Shown piece by piece: positions 5,669 through 11,560 of a DNA stretch of 11,560 nucleotides (within the stretch, counting starts at the first letter, position 1; every line of letters starts with the position of its first letter). The notes under the pieces are model-generated. The model worked only from the letters and a program-made list of their open reading frames with translations, did no database searches and had not been told where the DNA came from. Both the position numbers and the translations under genes were made by a program. Source of the DNA: SIG636 sp045604285 (lineage in GTDB: Bacteria > Bacillota > Clostridia > Oscillospirales > CAG-382); assembly GCA_045604285.1 (NCBI GenBank), contig JAZUNS010000125.1, forward strand, positions 1 to 11,560. Direction: 5' to 3'.

Positions 5669-5998
5669 ATGAGTAAGATGCATATAAAGAAGGACGATAG
5701 AGTAATCGTCATCTCCGGTAAATATGCTAATATGAAAGAGCCCTCTATCGGTAAGGTAATCGCTGTTTCCCCTAAGGAAGGCAAAGTTATCGTTGAAGGC
5801 GTTCATATGGTTTCTAAGCATGTTAAGCCCAGAAGACAGGGTGAAGCAGGCGGTATAATAAAGACCGAAGGCGCTATTTATGCATGTAAGGTTATGCTTT
5901 ACTGCGAAAAGTGCAAGAAGGGCGTTAGAGTACGCCACGTTAAGAACGAAGCCGGCGAACGCAGCCGTATCTGCTGCAAGTGCGGCGAGAGCTTATAA
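5669..5998 (+). CDS. rplX: 50S ribosomal protein L24 (uL24) with four-cysteine tail
   Basis: L24 is an assembly initiator for the large subunit and sits near the tunnel exit. The 109-residue product has a KOW-type N-terminal part (MHIKKDDRVIVISGKYANM, residues 4-22) and the conserved VEGVHMVSKHVKPRRQGEAGGIIKTEGAI (42-70). The tail is the point of interest. Residues 79-82 are CEKC and 102-105 are CCKC, giving two CxxC pairs separated by 19 residues, the pattern of a zinc ribbon. The L24 proteins of E. coli and Bacillus, as recalled, lack these cysteines. Zinc binding is inference. The ATG is ten bases after TAAGGAGG (5651-5658). Confidence 0.97.
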   Translation: MSKMHIKKDDRVIVISGKYANMKEPSIGKVIAVSPKEGKVIVEGVHMVSKHVKPRRQGEAGGIIKTEGAIYACKVMLYCEKCKKGVRVRHVKNEAGERSRICCKCGESL

Positions 5999-6018
5999 TT
6001 AAGTAAGGAGGATTAAAA

Positions 6019-6558
6019 ATGTCTAGACTTTGTGATTTTTATAAAAGTGATGTTGCTCCTGCTTTGATGAATAAGTTCAACTACTCCTCTCCCATGCAGA
6101 TTCCTAAGTTGGCAAAGGTAGTAGTAAACATCGGTGACGGCGAATGTAAGGACAACCCCAAGGTTTTGGAAGCTATCCTTTCCGACCTTCAGACCATTAC
6201 CGGTCAGAAGGCAGTTGCTACCACCGCTAAGAAGTCCGTAGCAAACTTCAAACTCCGTGCCGGCGTTAAGATCGGTGCAAAGGTTACCCTCAGAGGTGAG
6301 ATGATGTATGAATTTGTTGACAAATTCTTCAACCTTGCTCTCCCCAGAGTACGTGACTTTAAGGGTATCAACCCCAACAGCTTTGACGGCAGAGGCAACT
6401 ACTCCTGCGGCGTTAAAGAACAGCTTATCTTCCCTGAAATTGAATACGATAAGATCGATCAAATCAGAGGTATGGATATAATTTTCGTTACAACTGCAAA
6501 CACCGACGAAGAAGCCAGAGAGCTCTTGACTCTCCTCGGCGCTCCGTTTGCTAAGTAA
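6019..6558 (+). CDS. rplE: 50S ribosomal protein L5 (uL5)
   Basis: L5 binds 5S rRNA in the central protuberance and contacts the P-site tRNA and S13. The 179-residue protein has the standard length. Its landmarks include PKLAKVVVNIGDGE (29-42), the ITGQKAVATTAKKSVANFKLRAG block (60-82), and the segments RVRDFKGIN, FDGRGNYSCGVKEQLIFPEI and GMDIIFVTTANTDEEARELL. AAGGAGG at 6005-6011 is seven bases from the start. It lies between rplX and rpsN, as in other Firmicutes. Confidence 0.98.
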   Translation: MSRLCDFYKSDVAPALMNKFNYSSPMQIPKLAKVVVNIGDGECKDNPKVLEAILSDLQTITGQKAVATTAKKSVANFKLRAGVKIGAKVTLRGEMMYEFVDKFFNLALPRVRDFKGINPNSFDGRGNYSCGVKEQLIFPEIEYDKIDQIRGMDIIFVTTANTDEEARELLTLLGAPFAK

Positions 6559-6572
6559 GGGGGTAAATCAGA

Positions 6573-6758
6573 ATGGCAAAAACAGCAATGAAATTAAAGC
6601 AGCAGAGAGAGCCTAAGTTTTCTACCCGTTACTACAATAGGTGTAAAATCTGCGGTCGTCCCCACGCGTATCTCCGCAAGTACGGTATCTGCCGTATCTG
6701 CTTCCGTAATTTGGCTTACAGCGGCCAGATTCCCGGCGTAAAGAAAGCAAGCTGGTAA
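6573..6758 (+). CDS. rpsN: 30S ribosomal protein S14, zinc-binding type Z (uS14)
   Basis: S14 is a head protein of the small subunit next to S3 and S10. The 61-residue protein is the short zinc-binding form (also called rpsZ), not the roughly 100-residue cysteine-free form. It has Cys24-x2-Cys27 (CKIC) and Cys40-x2-Cys43 (CRIC), then FRNLAYSGQIPGVKKASW, the normal C-terminus. The site before it is GGGGG (6559-6563), weaker than the AGGAGG seen at most genes in the window, with a 9-base spacer. Its position between rplE and rpsH is standard for Gram-positives. Confidence 0.98.
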   Translation: MAKTAMKLKQQREPKFSTRYYNRCKICGRPHAYLRKYGICRICFRNLAYSGQIPGVKKASW

Positions 6759-6781
6759 ATTAAGGTAGGAGGTAATATTAA

Positions 6782-7180
6782 ATGCAAATGACAGACGTTG
6801 TGGCAGATATGCTCACAAGAATTAGAAACGCAAATAATGAAAAGCACGAATCCGTTGATATTCCTGCCTCTAACCTTAAGAAGGCTATAGCTCAGATACT
6901 TCTTGATGAAGGCTTTATCAAGGATTATAAAGTAACTGAAGATAACAAGCAGGGCATCATTACGGTAACCCTTAAGTACGGTGAAGGCAAAACTCGCATA
7001 ATCGAAGGTCTCCGCAGAGTTTCCAAACCCAGTCTTAAGATATATGCAGCTTGCAAGGACATTCCCAAGGTAAGAAACGGTTTGGGTATCGCCATCCTTT
7101 CTACCAGCAAGGGTATAATGACCGATAAGCAGGCAAGAAAAGAAAACATTGGCGGCGAAGTTCTCGCCTTCGTATGGTAA
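6782..7180 (+). CDS. rpsH: 30S ribosomal protein S8 (uS8)
   Basis: S8 is a primary binder of the 16S rRNA central domain; in E. coli it also represses the spc operon. The 132-residue protein starts MQMTDVVADMLTRIRNAN and has SVDIPASNLKKAIAQILLDEGFI (25-47), RRVSKPSLKIYA and the C-terminal GLGIAILSTSKGIMTDKQARKENIGGEVLAFVW. The ATG follows AGGAGG within GTAGGAGGT (about 6765-6773); MTDVV from an ATG at 6788 is a possible alternative start two codons in. Its TAA is fused to the rplF site (TAAGGAGG at 7178-7185). No S8-binding element could be identified by eye. Confidence 0.97.
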   Translation: MQMTDVVADMLTRIRNANNEKHESVDIPASNLKKAIAQILLDEGFIKDYKVTEDNKQGIITVTLKYGEGKTRIIEGLRRVSKPSLKIYAACKDIPKVRNGLGIAILSTSKGIMTDKQARKENIGGEVLAFVW

Positions 7181-7193
7181 GGAGGATAATGAT

Positions 7194-7733
7194 ATGTCTA
7201 GAATAGGTAAGAAACCCATTATCATCCCCGCTGATGTAACCGTTACCTTGGAAGAAGGCAACGTAATGAAGGTTAAGGGCCCCAAGGGCGAGCTTTGTCA
7301 GAAGTTCCACCCCGAAATGATCCTTAAGCTTGATGCAGGCGTTCTCACCGTAGAACGTCCCTCCGATGAAAAGAAACATAGAGCGCTCCACGGTCTTACC
7401 CGTACCCTCGCTTCCAACATGGTTGTTGGTTGTCACGAAAGCTTCAAGAAAGAGCTTGAAATCAACGGCGTTGGTTACAAGGCAGCTATGGAAGGCAAGA
7501 GACTCGTTCTCAGCGTTGGCTATTCACATCCCGTACACTTCGATTCTCCCGACGGTATTACAATCGAAGTTCCCAACCCCAATAAGATCGTTGTTTCCGG
7601 CGCAGACAGACAGGTTGTAGGTCAGTTGGCAGCAGAGATCAGAGGCAAGCGCCCGCCCGAACCCTATCTTGGCAAAGGCATCAAGTATGTTGATGAAAAG
7701 ATTAGGCGTAAGGCCGGTAAAGCCGGTAAGTAA
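7194..7733 (+). CDS. rplF: 50S ribosomal protein L6 (uL6)
   Basis: L6 lies near the sarcin-ricin loop and the factor-binding site of the large subunit. The 179-residue product starts MSRIGKKPIIIPADVTVTL and has two tandem L6 folds, with VKGPKGEL in the first half and the signature region PEPYLGKGIKYVDEKIRRKAGK at the end. The frame is open upstream to an ATG at 7149 inside rpsH. I chose 7194 because MSRIGKKPI is the family N-terminus and GGAGG (7181-7185) lies eight bases before it. An out-of-frame ATG at 7189 opens only five codons. The last codons contain a short tandem repeat (GCCGGTAA twice) coding for the basic tail. Confidence 0.97.
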   Translation: MSRIGKKPIIIPADVTVTLEEGNVMKVKGPKGELCQKFHPEMILKLDAGVLTVERPSDEKKHRALHGLTRTLASNMVVGCHESFKKELEINGVGYKAAMEGKRLVLSVGYSHPVHFDSPDGITIEVPNPNKIVVSGADRQVVGQLAAEIRGKRPPEPYLGKGIKYVDEKIRRKAGKAGK

Positions 7734-7751
7734 GAAAGGAGTGAATAGATA

Positions 7752-8111
7752 ATGATATCCCATCCCGACAAGAATAAAAAGCGTCTCCGCAGACATAAGA
7801 GAGTAAGAGGGAAGATATCCGGTACCGCATCCGTTCCTCGTTTGTGTGTATATCGTTCTCTCAACAATATAAGCGCTCAGATTATAGATGATGACGCAGG
7901 CAAGACCCTTGTTGCTGCAGCTTCCAATGAAAAGAATTTCGAAGCAAACGGCGCAAACAAGGAAGGTGCTAAGGAAGTCGGACTCCTTATAGGCAAAAGA
8001 GCAGTTGAAAAGGGCATCGAAAACGTTGTTTTCGACAGAGGCGGGTACATCTACCACGGTAGAGTTAAGGAACTTGCTGAAGGCGCTCGTGAAGCCGGCT
8101 TGAAGTTTTAA
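7752..8111 (+). CDS. rplR: 50S ribosomal protein L18 (uL18)
   Basis: L18 binds 5S rRNA with L5 and attaches it to the large subunit. The 119-residue protein starts MISHPDKNKKRLRRHKRVRGKISGTA and contains PRLCVYRSLNNISAQIIDD (29-47), the central segment with GAKEVGLLIGKRAVEKGI, and the conserved ending VVFDRGGYIYHGRVKELAEGAREAGLKF. AAAGGAG at 7735-7741 precedes the ATG by ten bases. It is in the usual order between rplF and rpsE. Confidence 0.98.
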   Translation: MISHPDKNKKRLRRHKRVRGKISGTASVPRLCVYRSLNNISAQIIDDDAGKTLVAAASNEKNFEANGANKEGAKEVGLLIGKRAVEKGIENVVFDRGGYIYHGRVKELAEGAREAGLKF

Positions 8112-8126
8112 GGGAGGAAAGTACGA

Positions 8127-8633
8127 ATGGCACAAAAAGTTGATTACACCCAGCTCGGTGAACTTAAGGAAACCCTTATTAACACCAAGAGCGTATCTAA
8201 AACAGTTAAGGGCGGCCGTATAAGAAGATTTTCCGCACTCGTAGTTGTTGGTGACGGCAATGGTCACATTGGCGTAGGCAGCGGTAAGAGCGCAGAAGTT
8301 CCGGACGCAATCAGAAAGGCTATCGAATCCGCAAAGCGTAACATGGTTAAGGTATCCCTTAAGGGCACTACAATACCTCACGAAATCATTGGTGAGTATT
8401 GTGCAGGGAGAGTTCTTCTCAAGCCCGCTGCTCCCGGTACCGGTATCATAGCAGGCGGCACCATGCGTGCTGTACTCGACGCTGCAGGTATCAGAGATAT
8501 CCGTGCAAAATCACTTCGTTCTAACAATCCTTGCAACGTTTCCAAGGCTACCTTCGAAGCGCTCAAGGCTTTGACCACCGTTGAAGAGGTTGCTCTCAAG
8601 CGTGGTAAGAGCGCAAGCGAAATAATGGGCTAA
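8127..8633 (+). CDS. rpsE: 30S ribosomal protein S5 (uS5)
   Basis: S5 contributes to decoding accuracy and, with S3 and S4, to the mRNA entry site; changes in its N-terminal loop give spectinomycin resistance in other bacteria. The 168-residue protein has the double-stranded RNA-binding-like N-terminal domain (VSKTVKGGRIRRFSALVVVGDGNGHIGVGSGKSAEVPDAIRKA, about 23-65) and the C-terminal GTGIIAGGTMRAVLDAAGIRDI and SNNPCNVSKATFEAL segments. The loop around KGGRIRRFSA looks normal. AGGGAGG (8111-8117) precedes the start by nine bases. Confidence 0.98.
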   Translation: MAQKVDYTQLGELKETLINTKSVSKTVKGGRIRRFSALVVVGDGNGHIGVGSGKSAEVPDAIRKAIESAKRNMVKVSLKGTTIPHEIIGEYCAGRVLLKPAAPGTGIIAGGTMRAVLDAAGIRDIRAKSLRSNNPCNVSKATFEALKALTTVEEVALKRGKSASEIMG

Positions 8634-8646
8634 GGGGGATAAGCTA

Positions 8647-8829
8647 ATGGCAAAGGTAAAAATAACTTTGAAAAAGAGTCTGATCGGCCGTAAGGAAAAT
8701 CAGATACTTACTTGCAAATCTCTCGCATTGACAAAGATCGGCGATAGCAAGATAGTTGAATGCAACGAAGCTATCGAAGGCAAGATCACTGTTATATCCC
8801 ATCTTGTAAGCGTTGAAAACGCTGACTAA
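8647..8829 (+). CDS. rpmD: 50S ribosomal protein L30 (uL30)
   Basis: L30 is a small large-subunit protein. The 60-residue product, MAKVKITLKKSLIGRKENQILTCKSLALTKIGDSKIV and onward, has the KSLIGR motif at 10-15 and the expected length and fold pattern (a strand, a helix, then VISHLVSVE). The binding site is GGGGGA (8634-8639), like the weaker site before rpsN. The stop is followed by a second in-frame stop (TAATAG, 8827-8832). It lies between rpsE and rplO as in most bacteria that keep this gene. Confidence 0.96.
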   Translation: MAKVKITLKKSLIGRKENQILTCKSLALTKIGDSKIVECNEAIEGKITVISHLVSVENAD

Positions 8830-8848
8830 TAGTAAAGGAGGATAAGTT

Positions 8849-9289
8849 ATGAAGCTTCACGAGCTTTCTCCCGCACAGGGCTCCGTTAAGTCCCGTTACA
8901 GAAAGGGCAGAGGTCCCGGCAGTGGTAACGGTAAGACAGCGGGTCGTGGCCATAAGGGTCAAAACGCTCGTTCCGGCGGCGGTGTACGTCCCGGTTTCGA
9001 GGGCGGTCAGCTTCCTATATACAGAAGACTTCCTAAGAGAGGTTTTAACAACCATTTCTCTAAGGAATATGCTATCATCAATGTAGGCAGATTGAACGAA
9101 TTTGACGACGGCAGCGTTATCAATGTTCAGACTTTGCTTGACTGCGGTATTCTTAACAAGGCACTTGACGGTCTCAAAGTTCTCGGCAATGGCGAATTGA
9201 CAAAGAAATTGACTGTCGAAGCAGCCATCTTCTCCGCAACCGCAAAAGAGAAAATCGAAGCAGCAGGCGGGAAGGCGCAGGTGATATAA
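8849..9289 (+). CDS. rplO: 50S ribosomal protein L15 (uL15)
   Basis: L15 is a late-binding protein whose long basic N-terminal extension threads through 23S rRNA. The 146-residue protein begins MKLHELSPAQGSVKSRYRKGRGPGSGNGKTAGRGHKGQNARSGGG (1-45), the typical Gly/Arg/Lys-rich extension. FEGGQLPIYRRLPKRGF follows, and the globular C-terminal domain ends with AAGGKAQVI. AAAGGAGG (8835-8842) is six bases from the ATG. Its TAA directly abuts the secY ATG, so secY translation probably depends on ribosomes finishing rplO. Confidence 0.98.
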   Translation: MKLHELSPAQGSVKSRYRKGRGPGSGNGKTAGRGHKGQNARSGGGVRPGFEGGQLPIYRRLPKRGFNNHFSKEYAIINVGRLNEFDDGSVINVQTLLDCGILNKALDGLKVLGNGELTKKLTVEAAIFSATAKEKIEAAGGKAQVI

Positions 9290-10576
9290 ATGTTTCAAAC
9301 ACTTAAGAATGCTTGGCACATTGCAGACACCAGACGCAAAATAATTTTCACGTTGTTTATAGTTCTTCTTTATCGTATAGGTTGTGCTATCCCCGTTCCT
9401 TACGTAGATAGTGAAGCATGGGCTTCCACCTTCGATAATGCAGGCGATACAATATTCGGTTATCTGAATATTCTTTCAGGTTCCAGCTTTTCTCAGGGTA
9501 CTTTGTTTGCTCTGTCCATCACTCCTTACATTACCGCTTCTATAGTAATGCAGCTGCTCACAATTGCTATTCCTCCCCTTGAAAGAATGGCTAAGCAGCC
9601 CGATGGTCAGAAAAAGATAACCCAGATCACAAGATACGTAACGGTTTTATTGGCAGTAATTACCGCATTTGGTTATTACCTTACCATGAAAAACCAGGGC
9701 GCACTTACCATTAAGTCTACCGACTCAGGCTTCATCTTTGCAAGCTTCGTTATCGTAGCATCTTACGTTGCAGGTGCATCCCTTATCATGTGGCTTGGTG
9801 AAAAGATTAATGACGGCGGTATCGGCAACGGTATTTCTATCATCCTTTTCTTCAACATCGTTTCCCGCGGCGGCGCTCTTCTCAGCACTGCCATCACAAT
9901 ATTTAAGAGCGATAACGGTTGGCTCTACGTAATCATCGGCGCAATTATTATGCTTGCCATCACTACTTTTGTTGTTTGGATGACCAACTCCGAAAGAAGA
10001 CTTCCCGTTCAGTATGCAAAGCGCACTGTCGGCAGAAAGATGTATGGCGGTATGAGCACCCATCTGCCCATAAAGCTTAATATGTCCGGCGTTATGCCTA
10101 TAATTTTCGCTCAGTCTATCGTATCTCTGCCTTCTACTTTGGCATTGATATTCGGTTGGGACACCAAAAATGCCGTTCTCAGCGCTCTGTCCATGACAGG
10201 CCCTATAGGCATAGCTCTCAACTTCCTTCTCATAATCGGTTTTGCATACTTCTATCTTACAATCAGCTTCAATTCTGTAGAAGTAGCAAACAACCTTAAG
10301 AAAAACGGCGGTACCATCCTTGGTTATCGTCCCGGCGCAAATACTGCAGCTTACATCCAAAAGGTTCTTAACAGAATAACCCTTATCGGTGCTCTGTTCC
10401 TTGCAGTGCTCGCAGTATTCCCTCAGCTTCTCGCTCTCCTTTGGCCTCAGTCCAACCTGGGCTACTTGGTATTCGGCGGCTCCTCCCTTATCATTATCGT
10501 AGGCGTTGTTCTCGAAACCATTAAAGAGCTTGAAAGCGAAGTGACCATGCGTCACTATAAGGGATTCCTTGAATAA
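9290..10576 (+). CDS. secY: Preprotein translocase channel subunit SecY
   Basis: SecY forms the membrane pore of the SecYEG translocon. The 428-residue protein has the expected ten hydrophobic segments, at about residues 18-37, 70-92, 115-133, 147-169, 179-200, 211-231, 268-288, 304-326, 364-384 and 391-410. The N-terminal signature YRIGCAIPVPYVD (28-40) and the plug/second segment ITPYITASIVMQLL (77-90) are present. MWLGEKINDGGIGNGISII is intact (167-185), and the C5 loop carries GYRPG with Arg347, the residue class needed for SecA and ribosome binding. The start lies immediately after the rplO stop. Its binding site AGGTGA (9279-9284) is inside rplO and weaker than those of the ribosomal genes, which suggests coupling and a lower yield. 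Confidence 0.98.
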   Translation: MFQTLKNAWHIADTRRKIIFTLFIVLLYRIGCAIPVPYVDSEAWASTFDNAGDTIFGYLNILSGSSFSQGTLFALSITPYITASIVMQLLTIAIPPLERMAKQPDGQKKITQITRYVTVLLAVITAFGYYLTMKNQGALTIKSTDSGFIFASFVIVASYVAGASLIMWLGEKINDGGIGNGISIILFFNIVSRGGALLSTAITIFKSDNGWLYVIIGAIIMLAITTFVVWMTNSERRLPVQYAKRTVGRKMYGGMSTHLPIKLNMSGVMPIIFAQSIVSLPSTLALIFGWDTKNAVLSALSMTGPIGIALNFLLIIGFAYFYLTISFNSVEVANNLKKNGGTILGYRPGANTAAYIQKVLNRITLIGALFLAVLAVFPQLLALLWPQSNLGYLVFGGSSLIIIVGVVLETIKELESEVTMRHYKGFLE

Positions 10577-10592
10577 GAGGCAACAGATTATG
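10571..10592 (+). repeat. Shared stop/RBS/start module, copy 2 (secY-adk junction)
   Basis: This segment covers the last secY codon (GAA), its TAA stop, the adk binding site and the adk ATG. It matches 3664-3685 at 21 of 22 bases. The substitution of A for G at the sixth position turns the AGGAGG of the rpsC site into AAGAGG here, so the adk site is slightly weaker. Confidence 0.7.
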
Positions 10593-11222
10593 AATATTAT
10601 TCTATTTGGCCCTCCCGGTGCCGGCAAAGGCACTCAGGCGGAAATTATCAGTAAATATCTTAACATTCCTACCATATCCACGGGTGCTATCATCCGTGGT
10701 GCGGTTAAGGAAGGAACCCCTATGGGTCTTTCTGCAAAGAAGTTTATGGACGCAGGCGCGCTCGTTCCCGATGAAGTTGTTATCGGTATAATCAAAGAAC
10801 GCCTTGCAAAGGATGACTGTCAAGCAGGCTTCATACTTGACGGTTTTCCCAGAACCGTACCTCAGGCAGAAGCTTTGGACGCAATGGGCGTTAAAATTGA
10901 TGTCGTTGCATCCTTAGAGGTTCCCGATGAAGCCATAGTTGACAGAATGAGTGGCAGACGCGTTTGCAAGACCTGCGGCGCAACCTTCCACACCATCTAT
11001 AACCCTTCTGCAAAGGGCGAAAAGTGTGACGTGTGCGATGCTGAGCTTCTTCTTCGTGACGATGACAAGCCCGAAGTTGTTCTCAACCGCCTTGTTACCT
11101 ATCATAAGGAAACCGAACCTCTTAAGAGCTATTATGACGGCAAGGGCATCCTTAAGTCTATAGAAGGCGTAAACGGTGTTGAAGAAACTACCGCCCTTAT
11201 GAAAGCAGCTCTCGGAATATAA
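10590..11222 (+). CDS. adk: Adenylate kinase with four-cysteine lid
   Basis: Adenylate kinase interconverts ATP + AMP and 2 ADP in the cytoplasm. The 210-residue protein has the P-loop GPPGAGKGT (7-15), the AMP-binding STG motif (30-32) with Arg36, DGFPRT (84-89), GRR at 122-124, and a long lid. The lid holds Cys126, Cys129, Cys146 and Cys149, the zinc-binding arrangement known from Gram-positive enzymes. LLLRDDDKPEVVLNRLVTYHKET follows it. Residue 33 is Ala where E. coli has Asp (STGD becomes STGA). The frame is open upstream to an ATG at 10569, overlapping secY. I chose 10590 because MNIILFGPPG is the normal N-terminus and is preceded by AAGAGG. Confidence 0.97.
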   Translation: MNIILFGPPGAGKGTQAEIISKYLNIPTISTGAIIRGAVKEGTPMGLSAKKFMDAGALVPDEVVIGIIKERLAKDDCQAGFILDGFPRTVPQAEALDAMGVKIDVVASLEVPDEAIVDRMSGRRVCKTCGATFHTIYNPSAKGEKCDVCDAELLLRDDDKPEVVLNRLVTYHKETEPLKSYYDGKGILKSIEGVNGVEETTALMKAALGI

Positions 11223-11560
11223 TGATAATACTTAAAAACAAAGCAGAGCTGATGCTCATGCGTGATTCCGGAAAAATCGCCGCATTAGCCAGAGCAATCG
11301 GCGGCGAGATGGCAAAGCCCAGTGTTACCACCGGCGCCATCGATGCAAAGATAAGACAGGTTATAATGTCTCACGGTGCAAAGCCTTCATTTCTCGGCTA
11401 CGGCGGTTTCCCGGGTTCTGCTTGTGTAAGCGTTAACGAACAGGTTATTCACGGCATACCTTCCGACAGAGTTCTTAAGGAAGGTGACATCGTAAAGATT
11501 GATGTAGGCGCCTTTTATAAACGCTTCCACAGCGACTGCGCCGCAACCTTTGCTGTAGGT
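11222..11560 (+). CDS. map: Methionine aminopeptidase type I (partial, runs off right edge)
   Basis: Map removes the initiator methionine from new proteins using a two-metal site. Only the first 113 codons are present; a full protein would have about 250 residues. Translation gives MIILKNKAELMLMRDSGKIAA at the start, the expected N-terminus. It continues through FLGYGGFPGSACVSVNEQVIHGIP, with the substrate-binding His at 77, to KIDVGAFYKRFHSDCAATF, with the first two metal ligands Asp94 and Asp105 eleven residues apart as in the family. The remaining His and two Glu ligands lie beyond the window. The ATG overlaps the adk stop by one base (TAATG). No AGGAGG-like site precedes it; only a weak CGGA lies at 11213-11216. 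Confidence 0.95.
   Translation, partial: MIILKNKAELMLMRDSGKIAALARAIGGEMAKPSVTTGAIDAKIRQVIMSHGAKPSFLGYGGFPGSACVSVNEQVIHGIPSDRVLKEGDIVKIDVGAFYKRFHSDCAATFAVG

Noticed and set aside
7189..7206. Five-codon frame starting just before rplF
   Set aside because: It is three bases from GGAGG and out of frame; the rplF ATG at 7194 has the right distance.

Overview
The window is a single uninterrupted run of plus-strand housekeeping genes: the fused S10 and spc ribosomal-protein operons followed by the start of the alpha-region genes. The order is rpsJ-rplC-rplD-rplW-rplB-rpsS-rplV-rpsC-rplP-rpmC-rpsQ-rplN-rplX-rplE-rpsN-rpsH-rplF-rplR-rpsE-rpmD-rplO-secY-adk-map. All 23 complete genes are recognisable from their proteins, and map is cut off by the right edge. 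No gene is missing from the usual Firmicutes order and none is inserted.

The organism is most likely a low-to-mid-GC Gram-positive of the class Clostridia. The evidence is the short zinc-type S14 (61 residues, two CxxC pairs), an adenylate kinase with a four-cysteine lid, a SecY ending in RHYKGFLE, very strong AGGAGG ribosome binding sites at nearly every gene, and 22 of 23 stop codons being TAA. I cannot name a genus from sequence alone.

Layout. Positions 1-168 are a probable non-coding leader of rpsJ that can fold into several small hairpins. rpsJ (169-480) is followed by a 117-base gap holding three consecutive hairpins; this is the only large intergenic space in the window. From rplC (598) to map the genes are packed with gaps of about 1-26 bases. 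Two 1-base stop/start overlaps occur (rplD/rplW and adk/map), and rplO/secY abut with no gap. I see no factor-independent terminator anywhere and no convincing promoter, so the whole block looks like part of one long transcript entering from the left and leaving at the right.

The genes work together as one growth-coupled unit. Twenty-one encode proteins of the two ribosomal subunits. SecY is the channel that receives membrane and secreted proteins from those ribosomes. Adk balances adenine nucleotides, and Map removes the initiator methionine from new chains.

I found no hidden novel system. The points that merit a second look are the three-hairpin spacer between rpsJ and rplC, the structured leader, a 22-base near-identical stop/RBS/start module shared by the rplV-rpsC and secY-adk junctions, an L22 tunnel loop with an insertion and a lost arginine, and an L24 with a four-cysteine tail.
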